64,000 nucleotides of DNA from assembly GCF_002915575.1 (NCBI RefSeq), contig NZ_PQGD01000019.1, forward strand, positions 50,483-114,482, read 5' to 3'. The DNA comes from Superficieibacter electus. GTDB lineage: Bacteria > Pseudomonadota > Gammaproteobacteria > Enterobacterales > Enterobacteriaceae. Numbering within the stretch: position 1 is the stretch's first letter; every line of letters starts with the position of its first letter. Under the pieces are notes generated by a model, which had not been told where the DNA came from, did not search any database, and saw nothing but the letters and a program-made list of their open reading frames with translations. Shown here piece by piece: positions 21,681 through 32,378 of the stretch. Made by a program: the position numbers and the translations under genes.

Positions 21681-23771
21681 TTACGCCTTCTTCGCTTGCG
21701 CCTTACGCCGCTTATCCAAATCCTTGATCAGCTTATTCACGCTCGCATCCGCAAACATCTCCTCAAGCCCCGTGGAAAGCTTGCGCCGCCAGTTTTTGTA
21801 CTGATAGCTGGTTCCCGGAATGTTCACCGGCTCCGCCATCTGCAACCAGTCTTCAGGCTGGAGGCCCAGCAGAGCGCTGTTGCTGTCGGCGATATAACGC
21901 TGCATTCCGCGATTAAGCGTCGACGTCATCGACATTCGTGAGGCGTTATGGCCGACGCTTTTCGCCACGCAGCCGTGCCGGTGCAGCGCATCCAGTAATC
22001 CCTGCTTCGCCAGTTCGCGATCCTGATACAAACCGCTCAGCACCACCGGGTCCGGATACAGCCCCAGCGTTTTGCCGAGCGTCAGATCGCCACTCTCCCA
22101 GTAGCCGCGCAGAGTGGGCAGGTCGTGCGTTGCTGCCACGGCCATTGACTGTGCAGGCCATGCTTCTGGCGCACGGACCGTTTTCTCGTGATCGCTTTCA
22201 AAATAGAGCACTTTATAGGAGTAAACGCCGCTCTTGCGCAGCTTACCGACGATCTCCACCGGCACGGTTCCGAGATCTTCGCCGATCACCATGCACTGAT
22301 GACGTTTGCTCTCCAGCGCGAGGATCGACAGCAGATCGTCGACCGGATAATGCACATACGCGCCATGATCCGCCGTCTCACCGTAAGGTATCCACCACAG
22401 CCGCAGCATCGACATCACATGATCGATACGTAGCGCCCCACAGTCGCGCATATTGGAGCGCAGTAGCTGAATAAACGGCTCGTAGGCACGGGCGGTGATG
22501 ACGTGCGGGTCCATCGGCGGTAGGCCCCAGTTTTGCCCCAGCGGCCCAAGAATGTCCGGCGGCGCGCCGACCGACGCTTTCAGGCAATATAGCTCCCGAT
22601 CGCCCCAGGTCTCCGCCCCACCTTCCGCCACGCCGACCGCCAAATCGCGATACAGGCCAATCGGCATGCTGCGATCCTGACACTCCGCCCAGCAGGCAGC
22701 GAACTGGGTACAGGCCAGCCACTGAAGCCACAGGTAAAACTCCACTTCATCCTGATGCTGCTGGCAAAACTGCTTCACTTCCGGCGTATCAGTAGACTGA
22801 TAGCCTTCCGGCCAGACCGGCCAGCCCCAGCGCATCGGATCTTCTTTTACCTGCGCGGCGTGCAGCGCGTCAAACGCCGCCTGCCAGTAAAGGCTTTCCC
22901 CTTCATCGGCGACAAACTGACGAAACGCCTGCATTGAGGCGTCATCCTGCGCGCGTTTCGCAAACTGCCGCCACGCCATGCTCAGCCCCGCCAGTTTCAG
23001 CGCGGTGACGGCAGAGTAATCCACCCATTCACTCTGCCGTGCGTTGTTCAGTGTCTGCTGAGTAGTGGGCATGCGCCACCATTCCTGCGCCTCTTTGCTG
23101 TGCTGAAAATCCTCAACGGCGTTTACGTCGATGTAAATTACATTCAGCCAGCGGCGCGAAGACGGGCTGTAAGGACTGGCGCTCTCCGGGTTCGCCGGAT
23201 AGAGCGCATGAATCGGATTGAGGCCGATAAACGCCCCGCCCCGCTTCGCCACTTCAGGCAGCATCGCTTTAAGATCGCCGAAGTCGCCAATGCCCCAGTT
23301 ATTTTTTGAGCGCAGCGTATAAAGCTGTACACAGGCCCCCCACAGCTTGCGTCCGCTTAGCAGCGCGTCAGGCTCATGACAGCGCTGTGGGGCGATAATC
23401 ACCCGGCAGTTCCAACGATGCGCATCCTGAGTCAGCGTCAGCGTGTGATAACCTTCAGGCAGCCGCCCTGGCAGGCTGAGTTTGCTCCCGCCTGACGTCT
23501 GCCCGTGATACTGGCGGCCTTCTTCCGTCACCAGCGTCCAGCTAAATTCGCCGCTACCTTCCACCTGCAGCGCCATTTTTTTACCGTGGGTGTAGACCAT
23601 CACGTTCGGCACGGGTGTTACTGCCACTTTCGTGGTCACAGTATGATGCATGGCATCGAGCAAACGCCGCTTGGTATCTGTGCCAATCGACTGCGGTTTA
23701 CCATGGGCATTAATATAATCAGGGCTGATCCCCGCCGCCAATGCGGCTTTATCGAGGCGTTTGCGTTCCAT
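21681..23771 (-). CDS. malQ: 4-alpha-glucanotransferase (amylomaltase) MalQ
   Basis: A 696-residue GH77 enzyme. Recognisable active-site segments include LRIDHVMSMLRLWWIP (nucleophile aspartate), VIGEDLGTVP (acid/base glutamate) and AATHDLPTLRGYW (third acidic residue). It disproportionates maltodextrins, releasing glucose and longer chains for MalP. It is the second gene of malPQ, eight bases after the malP stop, and is under MalT control. Confidence 0.97.
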   Translation of the reverse strand: MERKRLDKAALAAGISPDYINAHGKPQSIGTDTKRRLLDAMHHTVTTKVAVTPVPNVMVYTHGKKMALQVEGSGEFSWTLVTEEGRQYHGQTSGGSKLSLPGRLPEGYHTLTLTQDAHRWNCRVIIAPQRCHEPDALLSGRKLWGACVQLYTLRSKNNWGIGDFGDLKAMLPEVAKRGGAFIGLNPIHALYPANPESASPYSPSSRRWLNVIYIDVNAVEDFQHSKEAQEWWRMPTTQQTLNNARQSEWVDYSAVTALKLAGLSMAWRQFAKRAQDDASMQAFRQFVADEGESLYWQAAFDALHAAQVKEDPMRWGWPVWPEGYQSTDTPEVKQFCQQHQDEVEFYLWLQWLACTQFAACWAECQDRSMPIGLYRDLAVGVAEGGAETWGDRELYCLKASVGAPPDILGPLGQNWGLPPMDPHVITARAYEPFIQLLRSNMRDCGALRIDHVMSMLRLWWIPYGETADHGAYVHYPVDDLLSILALESKRHQCMVIGEDLGTVPVEIVGKLRKSGVYSYKVLYFESDHEKTVRAPEAWPAQSMAVAATHDLPTLRGYWESGDLTLGKTLGLYPDPVVLSGLYQDRELAKQGLLDALHRHGCVAKSVGHNASRMSMTSTLNRGMQRYIADSNSALLGLQPEDWLQMAEPVNIPGTSYQYKNWRRKLSTGLEEMFADASVNKLIKDLDKRRKAQAKKA

Positions 23772-23779
23772 AACGGTCC

Positions 23780-26170
23780 TTATCGTTTAGCCTGCCAGAT
23801 ACGGCTCTGATAGTCGCGAATAGAGCGATCGGAGCTGAACATGCCGCAGCGGGCGGTGTTGAGGATCGCCGCGCGGGTCCAGGCTTCCTGATCACGGTAG
23901 AGCACGTCAACCTGCTTCTGCGCCTCAACGTAGGCCGCAAAATCAGCCAGTACCAGGTACGGATCGCCACCCTGCTTGCCGAGGCTGTGCAGCATCTGGT
24001 CGAACACATGCTTGTCACCGTCGCTGTATTTGCCGCTCTCCAGCTCTTTCAGTATCGCATTGAGTACTTTGTCTTTCTTACGCCATTTTAGCGGATCGTA
24101 GCCCTTCGCTTTCAGTGCCTTCACCTCTTCCACGGTATTGCCGAAGATAAAGATATTTTCGTCACCGACTTTCTCAGCGATTTCAACGTTCGCGCCGTCC
24201 AGCGTACCGACGGTAAGCGCGCCGTTGAGCGCCAGCTTCATATTACCGGTGCCGGAAGCTTCTTTTCCGGCGGTGGAAATTTGCTCGGAAATATCCGCCG
24301 CCGGGATCAGCATTTCGGCCACGGACACGCAGTAATCCGGCAGGAACACCACTTTCAGTTTGTCGCCGACCAGCGGATCGTTGTTTACGGCTGCCGCCAC
24401 CTTATTGATGGCCAGAATAATGTTTTTCGCCAGGTAATATCCCGGTGCGGCTTTCGCGCCAAACAGGAACACGCGCGGCACGCGGTCCGCCTGCGGGTTT
24501 TCGCGGATCTCTTTATAGAGAGCCAGAATGTGCAGCAGGTTCAGATGTTGACGCTTATATTCGTGCAGACGCTTGATCTGGATATCAAAAATCGCCTGCG
24601 GACTGATTTCAATTCCGGTGCGCGCCTTCACAAAGGCAGCCAGCCGCACTTTATTCGCCAGTTTGATCTCACGGTACGTCTGACGGAATTTTTTATCGTC
24701 GGCATATTTTTCCAGCGCAATCAGCTGGTCGAGATCGTTGGCCCACTCTTTCTTCAGCGTCTTGTCCAGTAGCGCAGCAAGCGCCGGGTTGCACTGTTTG
24801 ATCCAGCGACGCGGGGTAATGCCGTTGGTGACGTTATGGAATTTATTCGGCCACAACTGGTGATATTCCGGGAACAAGTCTTTCACCACCAGCTCGGAGT
24901 GCAGGGCCGCCACGCCGTTAACGGCGAAGCCGCTAACCACACACATATTCGCCATTCGCACCTGTTTGTCATACACCACCGCCAGTTTCGCCCACACCGC
25001 GTCATTGCCAGGCCAGGTTTTCTCGACCAGCACTTTAAAGCGGGTATTGATTTCATTGATGATCTGCATATGGCGCGGCAACAACGCTTTAATCAGTTTT
25101 TCGTCCCAGCACTCCAGCGCTTCTGGCATCAGCGTGTGGTTAGTGTAGGCGAAGGTTTTACTGGTGATAGCCCAGGCATCGTCCCAGCGCAGCTGATGCT
25201 CATCAATGAGCACGCGTAACAGTTCAGGAATGGCGATGGTCGGGTGCGTATCATTCAACTGGATGACTTCATAATCTGCCAGTTCTTGTAATTTGCGGCC
25301 CGCAAGATGGTGGCGACGCAGAATATCGGCGATCGAGCAGGCGCACTGGAAGTACTGCTGCATCAGGCGCAGCTTTTTACCTGCGGTGTGGTTGTCGTTC
25401 GGGTAGAGCACTTTGGTCAGTTTATCGGCGTCAATACCCTGCTGCTCAGCGCGCAGGAAATCGCCATCGTTAAATTTAGTGAGATCGAACGGATGCGCGT
25501 GTGTTGCCTGCCACAGGCGCAGCGGCTGAGTAATGCCGTTGCGATAGCCCAGCACTGGCAAATCCCATGCCTGACCGGTAATGATAAATCCGGGCTGCCA
25601 GGCACCTTTCACCACTTTACCGCCGATGCCGACCTGGACATCCAGTTGTTCATTGTGGCGAAACCACGGGTAGCTGCCACGATGCCAGTCGTCAGGCGCT
25701 TCCATCTGATTGCCGTCGGCAAAAGACTGACGGAACAGGCCATACTGATAGTTCAGACCATAGCCAGTTGCCGACTGGCCTACCGTCGCCATGGAGTCGA
25801 GGAAACACGCCGCCAGACGGCCGAGACCGCCGTTGCCCAGCGCCGGATCAATCTCTTCTTCCAGCAAATCGCTCAGATTGATGTCATAGGTCTGTATGGC
25901 ATCGCTCACCTCCTGATACCAGCCGAGATTCAGCAGGTTGTTACCGGTCAGGCGGCCAATCAAAAACTCCATCGAAATATAGTTTACATGGCGCTGATTT
26001 TTAGCGGGGGCGCTTACAGGTTGCGCCGAGAGCAGCTCTGCCAGCGCACCACTTACCGCCTGCCACCACTGACGCGGCGTCATTTCCTCAGCAGAAGATA
26101 AACCGAAATGCTGCCACTGACGCGTCAGGGCAGCCTGAAATTGTGCTTTGTCGAACGTAGGCTGTGACAT
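23780..26170 (-). CDS. malP: Maltodextrin phosphorylase MalP
   Basis: A 796-residue GT35 phosphorylase. The pyridoxal-phosphate lysine is in [17 protein letters not shown], the conserved [19 protein letters not shown] segment is near the N-terminus, and [11 protein letters not shown] lies in the middle. It degrades maltodextrins with phosphate to glucose-1-phosphate. It is a paralogue of GlgP at 41946-44393, and its neighbours malQ and malT fix it as MalP. Confidence 0.97.
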   Translation of the reverse strand: MSQPTFDKAQFQAALTRQWQHFGLSSAEEMTPRQWWQAVSGALAELLSAQPVSAPAKNQRHVNYISMEFLIGRLTGNNLLNLGWYQEVSDAIQTYDINLSDLLEEEIDPALGNGGLGRLAACFLDSMATVGQSATGYGLNYQYGLFRQSFADGNQMEAPDDWHRGSYPWFRHNEQLDVQVGIGGKVVKGAWQPGFIITGQAWDLPVLGYRNGITQPLRLWQATHAHPFDLTKFNDGDFLRAEQQGIDADKLTKVLYPNDNHTAGKKLRLMQQYFQCACSIADILRRHHLAGRKLQELADYEVIQLNDTHPTIAIPELLRVLIDEHQLRWDDAWAITSKTFAYTNHTLMPEALECWDEKLIKALLPRHMQIINEINTRFKVLVEKTWPGNDAVWAKLAVVYDKQVRMANMCVVSGFAVNGVAALHSELVVKDLFPEYHQLWPNKFHNVTNGITPRRWIKQCNPALAALLDKTLKKEWANDLDQLIALEKYADDKKFRQTYREIKLANKVRLAAFVKARTGIEISPQAIFDIQIKRLHEYKRQHLNLLHILALYKEIRENPQADRVPRVFLFGAKAAPGYYLAKNIILAINKVAAAVNNDPLVGDKLKVVFLPDYCVSVAEMLIPAADISEQISTAGKEASGTGNMKLALNGALTVGTLDGANVEIAEKVGDENIFIFGNTVEEVKALKAKGYDPLKWRKKDKVLNAILKELESGKYSDGDKHVFDQMLHSLGKQGGDPYLVLADFAAYVEAQKQVDVLYRDQEAWTRAAILNTARCGMFSSDRSIRDYQSRIWQAKR

Positions 26171-26236
26171 AAAGGAACCAGATCCTGTTCAAAAATGGAA
26201 AACGTTAGCGCTAGTTTGCCGGGCTACCCATCTGGC

Positions 26237-26284
26237 TTCCTCATCCCGCCACCGATTAGGCAGGGAGGAGCAGCAGGGATGAGC
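26237..26284 (-). promoter_or_regulatory. malPQ promoter with MalT boxes
   Basis: Three GGGATGAGG/GGAGG-like motifs occur: GGGATGAGGA reading on the minus strand at 26238-26247, GGGAGGAG at 26263-26270 and GGGATGAG at 26277-26284. MalT activates malPQ through such boxes in E. coli. They lie 65-115 bases upstream of malP. Confidence 0.7.
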
Positions 26285-26807
26285 GAAAAATGTGATCGGC
26301 ACCACTATAACGTTAGCCGCTTGCGCCATCCTTGCTAACAATTTGAACAGAGAGGAGCCGTCCTTCGCTCACGTCGCAGTCTCCACCATTATGCCGCTCA
26401 GAACTCAGGAGTAGGTCAAAGAACTGAAATGCCGTTTCGCAAATAAAATGTAAAATAAGGAAATGATTTTTCGTATAAAATACCAACAGTGAATTTACTC
26501 AAACTCGTTACAGCTTATTTTTTAACGCTTATCTGCTCTAATTTTAATTGAGTTAAGAAAATCCTTTCATCGAAAGGGTAATTATCGGTAAATACGCAAT
26601 TTAGCCTAAGCCAGACGCCATGCCTGCTGGCACCGGTTTCATTAAAATATTTCACTTCATTTAATAAATTGTGACACAGTGCAAATTAAGGAGTAGTCAA
26701 AATCGACATAACTTGCAATACATTGCAATCTGAACGACTTTAGGGTTATTAATTACGAAGCGCAAAAAAAATCCGCCTTTCTTTTACGCACAGTGAAAGT
26801 GATAACT
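26285..26807 (+). promoter_or_regulatory. malT upstream region with a CRP site
   Basis: A site at 26667-26688 contains TGTGACACAGTGCAA, the recognisable malT CRP operator. CRP-cAMP activates malT in E. coli. The rest is AT-rich non-coding DNA between the divergent malP and malT genes, and no other element was recognised. Confidence 0.75.
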
Positions 26808-29513
26808 ATGTTGATTCCGTCTAAATTAAGTCGCCCGGTTCGCCTTGATCATACTGTGGTCAGGGACCGCCTGTTGGCTAAACTTTCCGGCGCGAACAAT
26901 TTCCGTCTGGTCCTGATCACAAGCCCGGCGGGCTATGGAAAAACAACGCTCATTTCTCAGTGGGCCGCAGGCAAAAACGATCTGGGCTGGTTCTCACTGG
27001 ATGAAGGCGATAACCAGCAGGAACGTTTTGCCAGCTACCTTATTGCCGCCGTTCAGCAGGCGACGGGCGGACACTGCGATGCCAGTGAAGCGATGGTGCA
27101 AAAGCGCCAGTATGCCAGCCTGACCTCGCTTTTTGCCCAGCTATTTATCGAACTGGCTGAGTGGGACCGCCCGCTCTGGCTGGTGATTGACGACTACCAT
27201 CTGATCACCAATCCGGTGATCCATGAAGCCATGCACTTCTTTCTGCGTCATCAGCCGGAAAACCTGACCCTGCTGGTGATGTCGCGTAACCTTCCCCAGC
27301 TGGGGATTGCCAATTTACGTGTTCGCGATCAACTGCTTGAGATCGGCAGCCAGCATCTGGCCTTTAATCATCAGGAAGCACGGCAGTTCTTTGAGCGCCG
27401 CCTGACGTCGCCGCTTGAAGCCTCCGAAAGCGGCCGCCTGTGCGACGAAGTCGCGGGCTGGGCCACCGCGCTTCAGCTTATCGCCCTTTCCGCGCGGCAG
27501 AACAACAATGCGCCGCATCAGTCCGCCCGTCGGTTGTCGGGCATTAACGCCACTCACCTTTCTGATTATCTGGTCGATGAAGTGCTGGATAACGTTGATT
27601 TAAGCACCCGCCATTTCCTGCTTAAAAGCGCCCTGCTGCGGTCGATGAACGATGCGCTGATTGTGCGCGTGACGGGGGAAGAGAACGGCCAGATGCGACT
27701 GGAAGAGATTGAACGTCAGGGTCTGTTTCTGCAACGTATGGATGATTCCGGTGAATGGTTTAGCTATCACCCGCTGTTTGGCAGCTTCCTGCGCCAGCGC
27801 TGCCAGTGGGAGCTGGCCACCGAACTGCCGGAGCTGCACCGTGCCGCCGCCGAAAGCTGGATGGTACAGGGCTTTCCTACCGAAGCTATCCATCACGCGC
27901 TGGCGTCCGGTGATGCGCCGATGCTGCGCGATATTCTGCTCAACCACGCATGGGGCCTGTTTAATCACAGCGAACTAACGCTGCTGGAAGAATCGCTGGC
28001 GTCGCTACCGTGGGAAAGCCTGCTGGAGAATCCGCGTCTGGTGCTGCTTCAGGCGTGGCTGATGCAAAGCCAGCATCGCTACAGCGAAGTTAATACCCTG
28101 CTGGCACGCGCCGAGCAGGAGATGCAGATTACCATCGACGCGGCATTAAGCGGTGACTTCAACGCCCTGCGCGCCCAGGTAGCGATTAACGACGGCGATC
28201 CGGATGAAGCCGAGCGTCTGGCGAAAATCGCGCTGGATATGCTGCCGGTGGCCAGTTTTTACAGCCGCATCGTGGCGACCTCCGTTCACGGCGAGGTACT
28301 GCATTGCAAAGGGCTGTTGATGGAGTCGCTGTCGTTAATGCAGCAGACAGAGCAGATGGCGCGCCGCCACGACGTCTGGCATTACGCGCTGTGGAGCATG
28401 ATCCAGCAAAGTGAAATTCTGTTTGCCCAGGGCTTTTTGCAGGCTGCGTGGGAAACGCAGGAGAAAGCCTTCCAGTTGATCCACGATCAGCATCTGGAAC
28501 AGCTACCGATGCATGAGTTTTTGCTGCGTATTCGTGCCCAGTTGCTGTGGGCATGGGGACGCCTCGACGAAGCGGAAAGCGCGGCGCGCAGCGGGATGAC
28601 CGTTCTCTCCACTTATCAGCCGCAGCAACAGCTTCAGTGTCTGGCGCTGTTGGTGCAATGCTCGCTGGCACGCGGCGATCTGGATAACGCGCGCAGCCAG
28701 CTCAACCGTCTGGAAAACCTGTTAGGCAATGGTCCTTATCACAGCGACTGGGTTTCCAACGCCGATAAAGTGCGGGTGATTTACTGGCAGATGACCGGCG
28801 ATAAAAAGTCCGCCGCCAACTGGCTGCGCCAGACGCCGAAGCCGGAGTTTGCCAATAACCATTTCCTGCAAAGCCAGTGGCGCAACATCGCCCGCGTACA
28901 GATCCTGCTCGGCGAAACCGGCCCGGCGGAAATGGTGCTGGAAGAGTTAAATGAGAACGCGCGCAACCTGCGCCTGATGAGCGACATCAACCGCAACTTG
29001 CTGTTGCTGAATCAGCTTTACTGGCAGGCGGGCCGCAAAAACGAAGCGCAGAATGCACTGATAGAAGCGCTGACCCTCGCCAACCGCACCGGGTTTATTA
29101 ACCATTTTGTTATTGAAGGCGAAGCGATGGCGCAACAATTGCGCCAGTTGATTCAACTCAATACGCTGCCGGAGCTGGAGCAGCACCGGGCGCAGCGTAT
29201 TTTGCGGGACATTAACCAGCATCACCGGCATAAATTTGCGCATTTTGACGAGAACTTCGTCGAACGGCTGTTGAATCATCCGCAGGTGCCAGAGCTGATC
29301 CGCACCAGCCCGCTCACCCAGCGTGAATGGCAGGTTCTGGGGCTGATTTACTCCGGTTACAGCAATGAGCAGATTGCCGGAGAGCTGGACGTGGCCGCTA
29401 CGACCATTAAAACGCATATCCGCAATCTGTATCAGAAACTCGGCGTCGCACACCGGCAGGATGCGGTTCAGCACGCCCAGAAGCTGCTGAAGATGATGGG
29501 TTATGGGGTTTGA
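26808..29513 (+). CDS. malT: Maltose regulon activator MalT
   Basis: A 901-residue STAND-class ATPase regulator. The Walker [11 protein letters not shown] is near residues 36-45 and Walker B LVIDDYH near 127-133. A TPR-like sensor region fills the middle, and a LuxR-type helix-turn-helix ends the protein ([20 protein letters not shown]). It binds ATP and maltotriose and activates malPQ and the other mal genes. The ATG at 26808 gives exactly the E. coli length and N-terminus [20 protein letters not shown] five codons upstream is rejected. Confidence 0.97.
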   Translation: MLIPSKLSRPVRLDHTVVRDRLLAKLSGANNFRLVLITSPAGYGKTTLISQWAAGKNDLGWFSLDEGDNQQERFASYLIAAVQQATGGHCDASEAMVQKRQYASLTSLFAQLFIELAEWDRPLWLVIDDYHLITNPVIHEAMHFFLRHQPENLTLLVMSRNLPQLGIANLRVRDQLLEIGSQHLAFNHQEARQFFERRLTSPLEASESGRLCDEVAGWATALQLIALSARQNNNAPHQSARRLSGINATHLSDYLVDEVLDNVDLSTRHFLLKSALLRSMNDALIVRVTGEENGQMRLEEIERQGLFLQRMDDSGEWFSYHPLFGSFLRQRCQWELATELPELHRAAAESWMVQGFPTEAIHHALASGDAPMLRDILLNHAWGLFNHSELTLLEESLASLPWESLLENPRLVLLQAWLMQSQHRYSEVNTLLARAEQEMQITIDAALSGDFNALRAQVAINDGDPDEAERLAKIALDMLPVASFYSRIVATSVHGEVLHCKGLLMESLSLMQQTEQMARRHDVWHYALWSMIQQSEILFAQGFLQAAWETQEKAFQLIHDQHLEQLPMHEFLLRIRAQLLWAWGRLDEAESAARSGMTVLSTYQPQQQLQCLALLVQCSLARGDLDNARSQLNRLENLLGNGPYHSDWVSNADKVRVIYWQMTGDKKSAANWLRQTPKPEFANNHFLQSQWRNIARVQILLGETGPAEMVLEELNENARNLRLMSDINRNLLLLNQLYWQAGRKNEAQNALIEALTLANRTGFINHFVIEGEAMAQQLRQLIQLNTLPELEQHRAQRILRDINQHHRHKFAHFDENFVERLLNHPQVPELIRTSPLTQREWQVLGLIYSGYSNEQIAGELDVAATTIKTHIRNLYQKLGVAHRQDAVQHAQKLLKMMGYGV

Positions 29514-29585
29514 GTTGCGGGTGGCGGTGTCGCTTTATCCGCACCGCAAATTAGCCACTTAAAATCAATGAGTTATTATAAACTA

Positions 29586-29616
29586 CAGGCCCGGTAAGCG
29601 CAGCGCCACCGGGCAA
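29586..29616. repeat. REP element
   Basis: A single REP unit (GGCCCGGTAAGCGCAGCGCC) lies between the convergent malT and rtcA genes. Confidence 0.8.
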
Positions 29617-29696
29617 AGTGGCACGCCGATGGCCGCCACGCTGTGAATCTGTCTTTGCCATCAACGTCATGCAGATATTCGTTTTTTCGCCACAAA

Positions 29697-30722
29697 TTAC
29701 CCTTTTTTCTGTACCGTCACCCGCGTCATCTCGCCCTCTTCAACCAGACTAAACGTCACCGGCAGAAAACGCTCAACAACAGCAATATTAGTCCGCAAAT
29801 GAGCGGAAGCATGCGCGACGGTGAACTCGCCTTCACCCGTCAGCGCCAGCGGAAGCACCAGTTGGTCCGCCAGATACTCGCCCACCGCCGCCGGGCTTGC
29901 CAGATAGCGACGCACTTCGGTTACCAGCTTATTCGCTACCGCTTCCGCGCTCATGCGTTTCTCACCAAAGGCAATAAACCGCTCGGTAATGTGGGCACTT
30001 TCGATCTCAAGCGATACGGTGTTTCCCGGCCCCCGATCGCCGGGTAGCGTCTGGATCTGTTGATCCGCCAGTGAAAAATGCGCAGCCAGAGTGTCATTTT
30101 CGCGCTTGCCGACATGATGGGGAACACTCGCCAGTAGCACCTCCGTTTTCATTTGGCTGATATCGCCCCGCGCCACAAGCTGAAGGCCGCGAAGTGTTTT
30201 CACTGGCGTGACGTCGGTTGCCACACAGCCACCGCCCGCCGGATAGAAACCGTGGCGCAGGAGCGTCGTGTGCTGCCGAATCCCCATTCGCGCCAGCAGC
30301 GGCTCCCAGACGCGGCAGATAAAATCTGCAGGCGGTGCGGACGGATTATGCGTGCCACCGCTGACTTCCACCCGGCCCGGCGCATCGGCGAACCACAGCG
30401 CGGGCAGAACCGTTTGCAGTACCAGCGTGCAGCTGCCCGCGCTGCCGATGGCAAAACGATACTCGCCGCCACGGATCGGCCCCGGCGTAAAATGCAGTTC
30501 CTGCGAGCCGAGGTGGTCACCGCTGATCTCTGCATCGCACATTTCCGCTGCGGCGCGCACTGCGGTTAAATGCTGACGCAACAATCCCGGTTTTGCCCGG
30601 CCCGCACGAATGCCGGTGATTTCAAACGGCTGGCCGGTGATCATCGACAAACTTAGCGCCGAACGTAAAATCTGCCCACCGCCTTCTCCCTGTGCGCCGT
30701 TCAGCGCGATTATCCTTTTCAT
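29697..30722 (-). CDS. rtcA: RNA 3'-terminal phosphate cyclase RtcA
   Basis: A 341-residue RNA cyclase. The glycine-rich start [15 protein letters not shown] and the HGFYPAGGG motif are diagnostic. The adenylated histidine lies in the C-terminal [14 protein letters not shown] segment, equivalent to E. coli His309. It converts RNA 3'-phosphate to 2',3'-cyclic phosphate using ATP. It is the last gene of the rsr-Y RNA-rtcB-rtcA operon, five bases after rtcB. Confidence 0.95.
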   Translation of the reverse strand: MKRIIALNGAQGEGGGQILRSALSLSMITGQPFEITGIRAGRAKPGLLRQHLTAVRAAAEMCDAEISGDHLGSQELHFTPGPIRGGEYRFAIGSAGSCTLVLQTVLPALWFADAPGRVEVSGGTHNPSAPPADFICRVWEPLLARMGIRQHTTLLRHGFYPAGGGCVATDVTPVKTLRGLQLVARGDISQMKTEVLLASVPHHVGKRENDTLAAHFSLADQQIQTLPGDRGPGNTVSLEIESAHITERFIAFGEKRMSAEAVANKLVTEVRRYLASPAAVGEYLADQLVLPLALTGEGEFTVAHASAHLRTNIAVVERFLPVTFSLVEEGEMTRVTVQKKG

Positions 30723-30727
30723 CCTCT

Positions 30728-31942
30728 TTATCCCTTAACGCAAACCACCTGACGCAGTGTATGCACGATTTCAACCAGATCGGATTGTGCGGACATCACC
30801 GCGTCAATGTCCTTATACGCCATCGGAATTTCGTCAATAACGGCGGCGTCTTTACGACATTCTACATGTGATGTCGCGCGGATCTGGTCCTCGACACTAA
30901 ACAGTTTTTTCGCCTTTGTACGGCTCATAACACGCCCCGCGCCGTGGCTGCATGAACAGAAGGCCTCTTCGTTACCCAGCCCGCGTACGATAAAGCTTTT
31001 CGCCCCCATCGAACCGGGAATGATACCGTATTGTCCGGCGCGGGCCGACACGGCACCTTTACGGGTGACAAAAATATCTTCACCAAAATGTGATTCTTTC
31101 TGCACGTAGTTATGGTGGCAGTTAATGGCCTCCATGCTGAACGAGAAAGACTTAGTAATGGTCTTACGCAGCGCCGCTACCACGTTTTCCAGCATGGCCT
31201 CACGGTTGGCGCGGGCATAATCCTGCGCCCAGCCGACGGCTTTCACGTAATCAGCGAAGTGTTCGCTTCCTTCTTCAAAATATGCCAGGTCGCGCGACGG
31301 CAGATGCGCAATATGCTGCTCCATATCTTTCTGGGCCATCTCAATAAAATAGCTGCCGATGGCGTTACCAATTCCGCGCGATCCGGAGTGCAACATGATC
31401 CAGACGCGATCGGCTTCATCCAGACAAATCTCGATAAAGTGGTTACCGGTTCCCAGCGTTCCCAGGTGCTTATAGTTATTGGTGTTTAAAAAACGGGGAT
31501 ACTTCTGGGTCAGCCACTGAAAACCAGGCTGCAATGTGGCCCACTGCGCATCTACGTTGGCAGGCGGATTTTCCCATGCCCCTACGTCGCGACGTCCGCG
31601 CCCGGTAGTACGTCCGTGCGGAACCGCCGCTTCAATGGCGCTACGCAACGCGGCCAGGCTATCCGGCAAATCCGCAGCCGTTAGGGTGGTACGCAATGCG
31701 TTCATACCGCAGCCGATATCCACCCCAACTGCCGCCGGAATAATCGCGCCTTTGGTGGGGATCACGCTACCAATGGTGGAGCCTTTCCCCAGGTGTACGT
31801 CAGGCATCACCGCAACGTGGCTAAAGATAAACGGCATTTTGGCCGTATTAATCAGCTGCTGGCGCGCATCCTCTTCTACTGGTACCCCGTGGGTCCACAT
31901 TTTCACAGGTGCGTTTGAGGTGGTCATTGTTTCGTAAGTCAT
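30728..31942 (-). CDS. rtcB: RNA-splicing ligase RtcB
   Basis: About 404 residues. Metal-binding Cys lies in [12 protein letters not shown], the family signature is [12 protein letters not shown], and the guanylylated histidine is in [14 protein letters not shown]. It joins RNA 2',3'-cyclic phosphate or 3'-phosphate ends to 5'-OH ends using GTP and Mn2+. Two tandem ATGs occur at 31945 and 31942 behind GAGTG; the second aligns with the E. coli start. The three Y RNA modules lie directly upstream, so operon transcripts carry them 5' of rtcB. Confidence 0.95.
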   Translation of the reverse strand: MTYETMTTSNAPVKMWTHGVPVEEDARQQLINTAKMPFIFSHVAVMPDVHLGKGSTIGSVIPTKGAIIPAAVGVDIGCGMNALRTTLTAADLPDSLAALRSAIEAAVPHGRTTGRGRRDVGAWENPPANVDAQWATLQPGFQWLTQKYPRFLNTNNYKHLGTLGTGNHFIEICLDEADRVWIMLHSGSRGIGNAIGSYFIEMAQKDMEQHIAHLPSRDLAYFEEGSEHFADYVKAVGWAQDYARANREAMLENVVAALRKTITKSFSFSMEAINCHHNYVQKESHFGEDIFVTRKGAVSARAGQYGIIPGSMGAKSFIVRGLGNEEAFCSCSHGAGRVMSRTKAKKLFSVEDQIRATSHVECRKDAAVIDEIPMAYKDIDAVMSAQSDLVEIVHTLRQVVCVKG

Positions 31943-31965
31943 CATTTACACTCATTTTTAATTAA

Positions 31966-32090
31966 GGGTGGCGACAAGTAGTGACGGATCGTTATCAGTA
32001 TGCTCTGTCTTATTGAGCTACGGAGTTGAACTCCGGCAGGATTTGCACCTGCAACCTTACTGTCCCATGTAGATCCGTCGGCATTCGCCG
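31966..32090 (-). ncRNA. Y RNA-like module C (tRNA mimic), nearest rtcB
   Basis: Read on the minus strand, ends GGCGA / TCGCC pair, followed after an internal loop by the perfect 8-bp stem GACGGATC / GATCCGTC. Inside lie a T-arm (GCAGGTGCAAATCCTGC), a hairpin replacing the acceptor (CGGAG TTCAA CTCCG) and a D-arm-like stretch (TAGCTCAATAAGACAGAGC). The order T-arm, acceptor, D-arm is a circularly permuted tRNA with the Y stem in place of the anticodon arm, as known for Salmonella YrlA. The T-loop reads TGCAAAT instead of TTCAAAT and the D-arm is enlarged, so it is the most diverged of the three. Confidence 0.78.
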
Positions 32091-32102
32091 AAATTCGTTA
32101 AA

Positions 32103-32208
32103 GGTGGCGACAAGTTAATGTGAATACACCGCTCTACCATTGAACTACAGAGCCAGGCTCTGGCGGGACTCGAACCCGCAACACATGTAGATCCACAGGC
32201 ATTCGCCG
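32103..32208 (-). ncRNA. Y RNA-like module B (tRNA mimic), central
   Basis: On the minus strand GGCGA / TCGCC close the module and TGTGGAT / ATTCACA form the second helix (one G-T pair). The body has a canonical T-arm (GCGGGTTCGAGTCCCGC), an acceptor-like hairpin (CAGAG CCTGG CTCTG) and a D-arm (TAGTTCAATGGTAGAGC). The AACTTGTCGCC 3' arm resembles the conserved Ro60-binding strand of Y RNAs. It mimics a different tRNA from modules A and C, since stem sequences are changed with pairing kept. Confidence 0.82.
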
Positions 32209-32218
32209 ATAATAAAGC

Positions 32219-32338
32219 GGCACGACAAGGGTTGGCGGATCAGCCTGCTCTACCACTGAGCTACGGAGTCAGACTCCGGCAGGATTCGAACCTGCGACCT
32301 GGACATTCGTAGTGTGTAGATCCACCGGCATTCGTGCC
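32219..32338 (-). ncRNA. Y RNA-like module A (tRNA mimic), nearest rsr
   Basis: On the minus strand GGCACGA / TCGTGCC form a perfect 7-bp closing stem, an internal loop follows (ATGCC against AACCCTTG), then GGTGGATC / GATCCGCC (one T-G pair). The body has a canonical T-arm (GCAGGTTCGAATCCTGC), an acceptor-like hairpin (CGGAG TCTGA CTCCG) and a canonical D-arm (TAGCTCAGTGGTAGAGC). It begins 40 bases after the rsr stop. It corresponds in position and structure to the Yrl RNAs of the Salmonella rsr-rtcBA operon. Confidence 0.85.
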
Positions 32339-32378
32339 TTCAGCATGGCGTGAAATTTCGCGCCGCGCTGAATATGGT

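Noticed and set aside
31966-32338. Real tRNA genes, since T-arm and D-arm consensus sequences are present
   Set aside because: The arms are in permuted order, there is no anticodon arm and no mature 3' end, and each unit is closed by a Y RNA-type stem.
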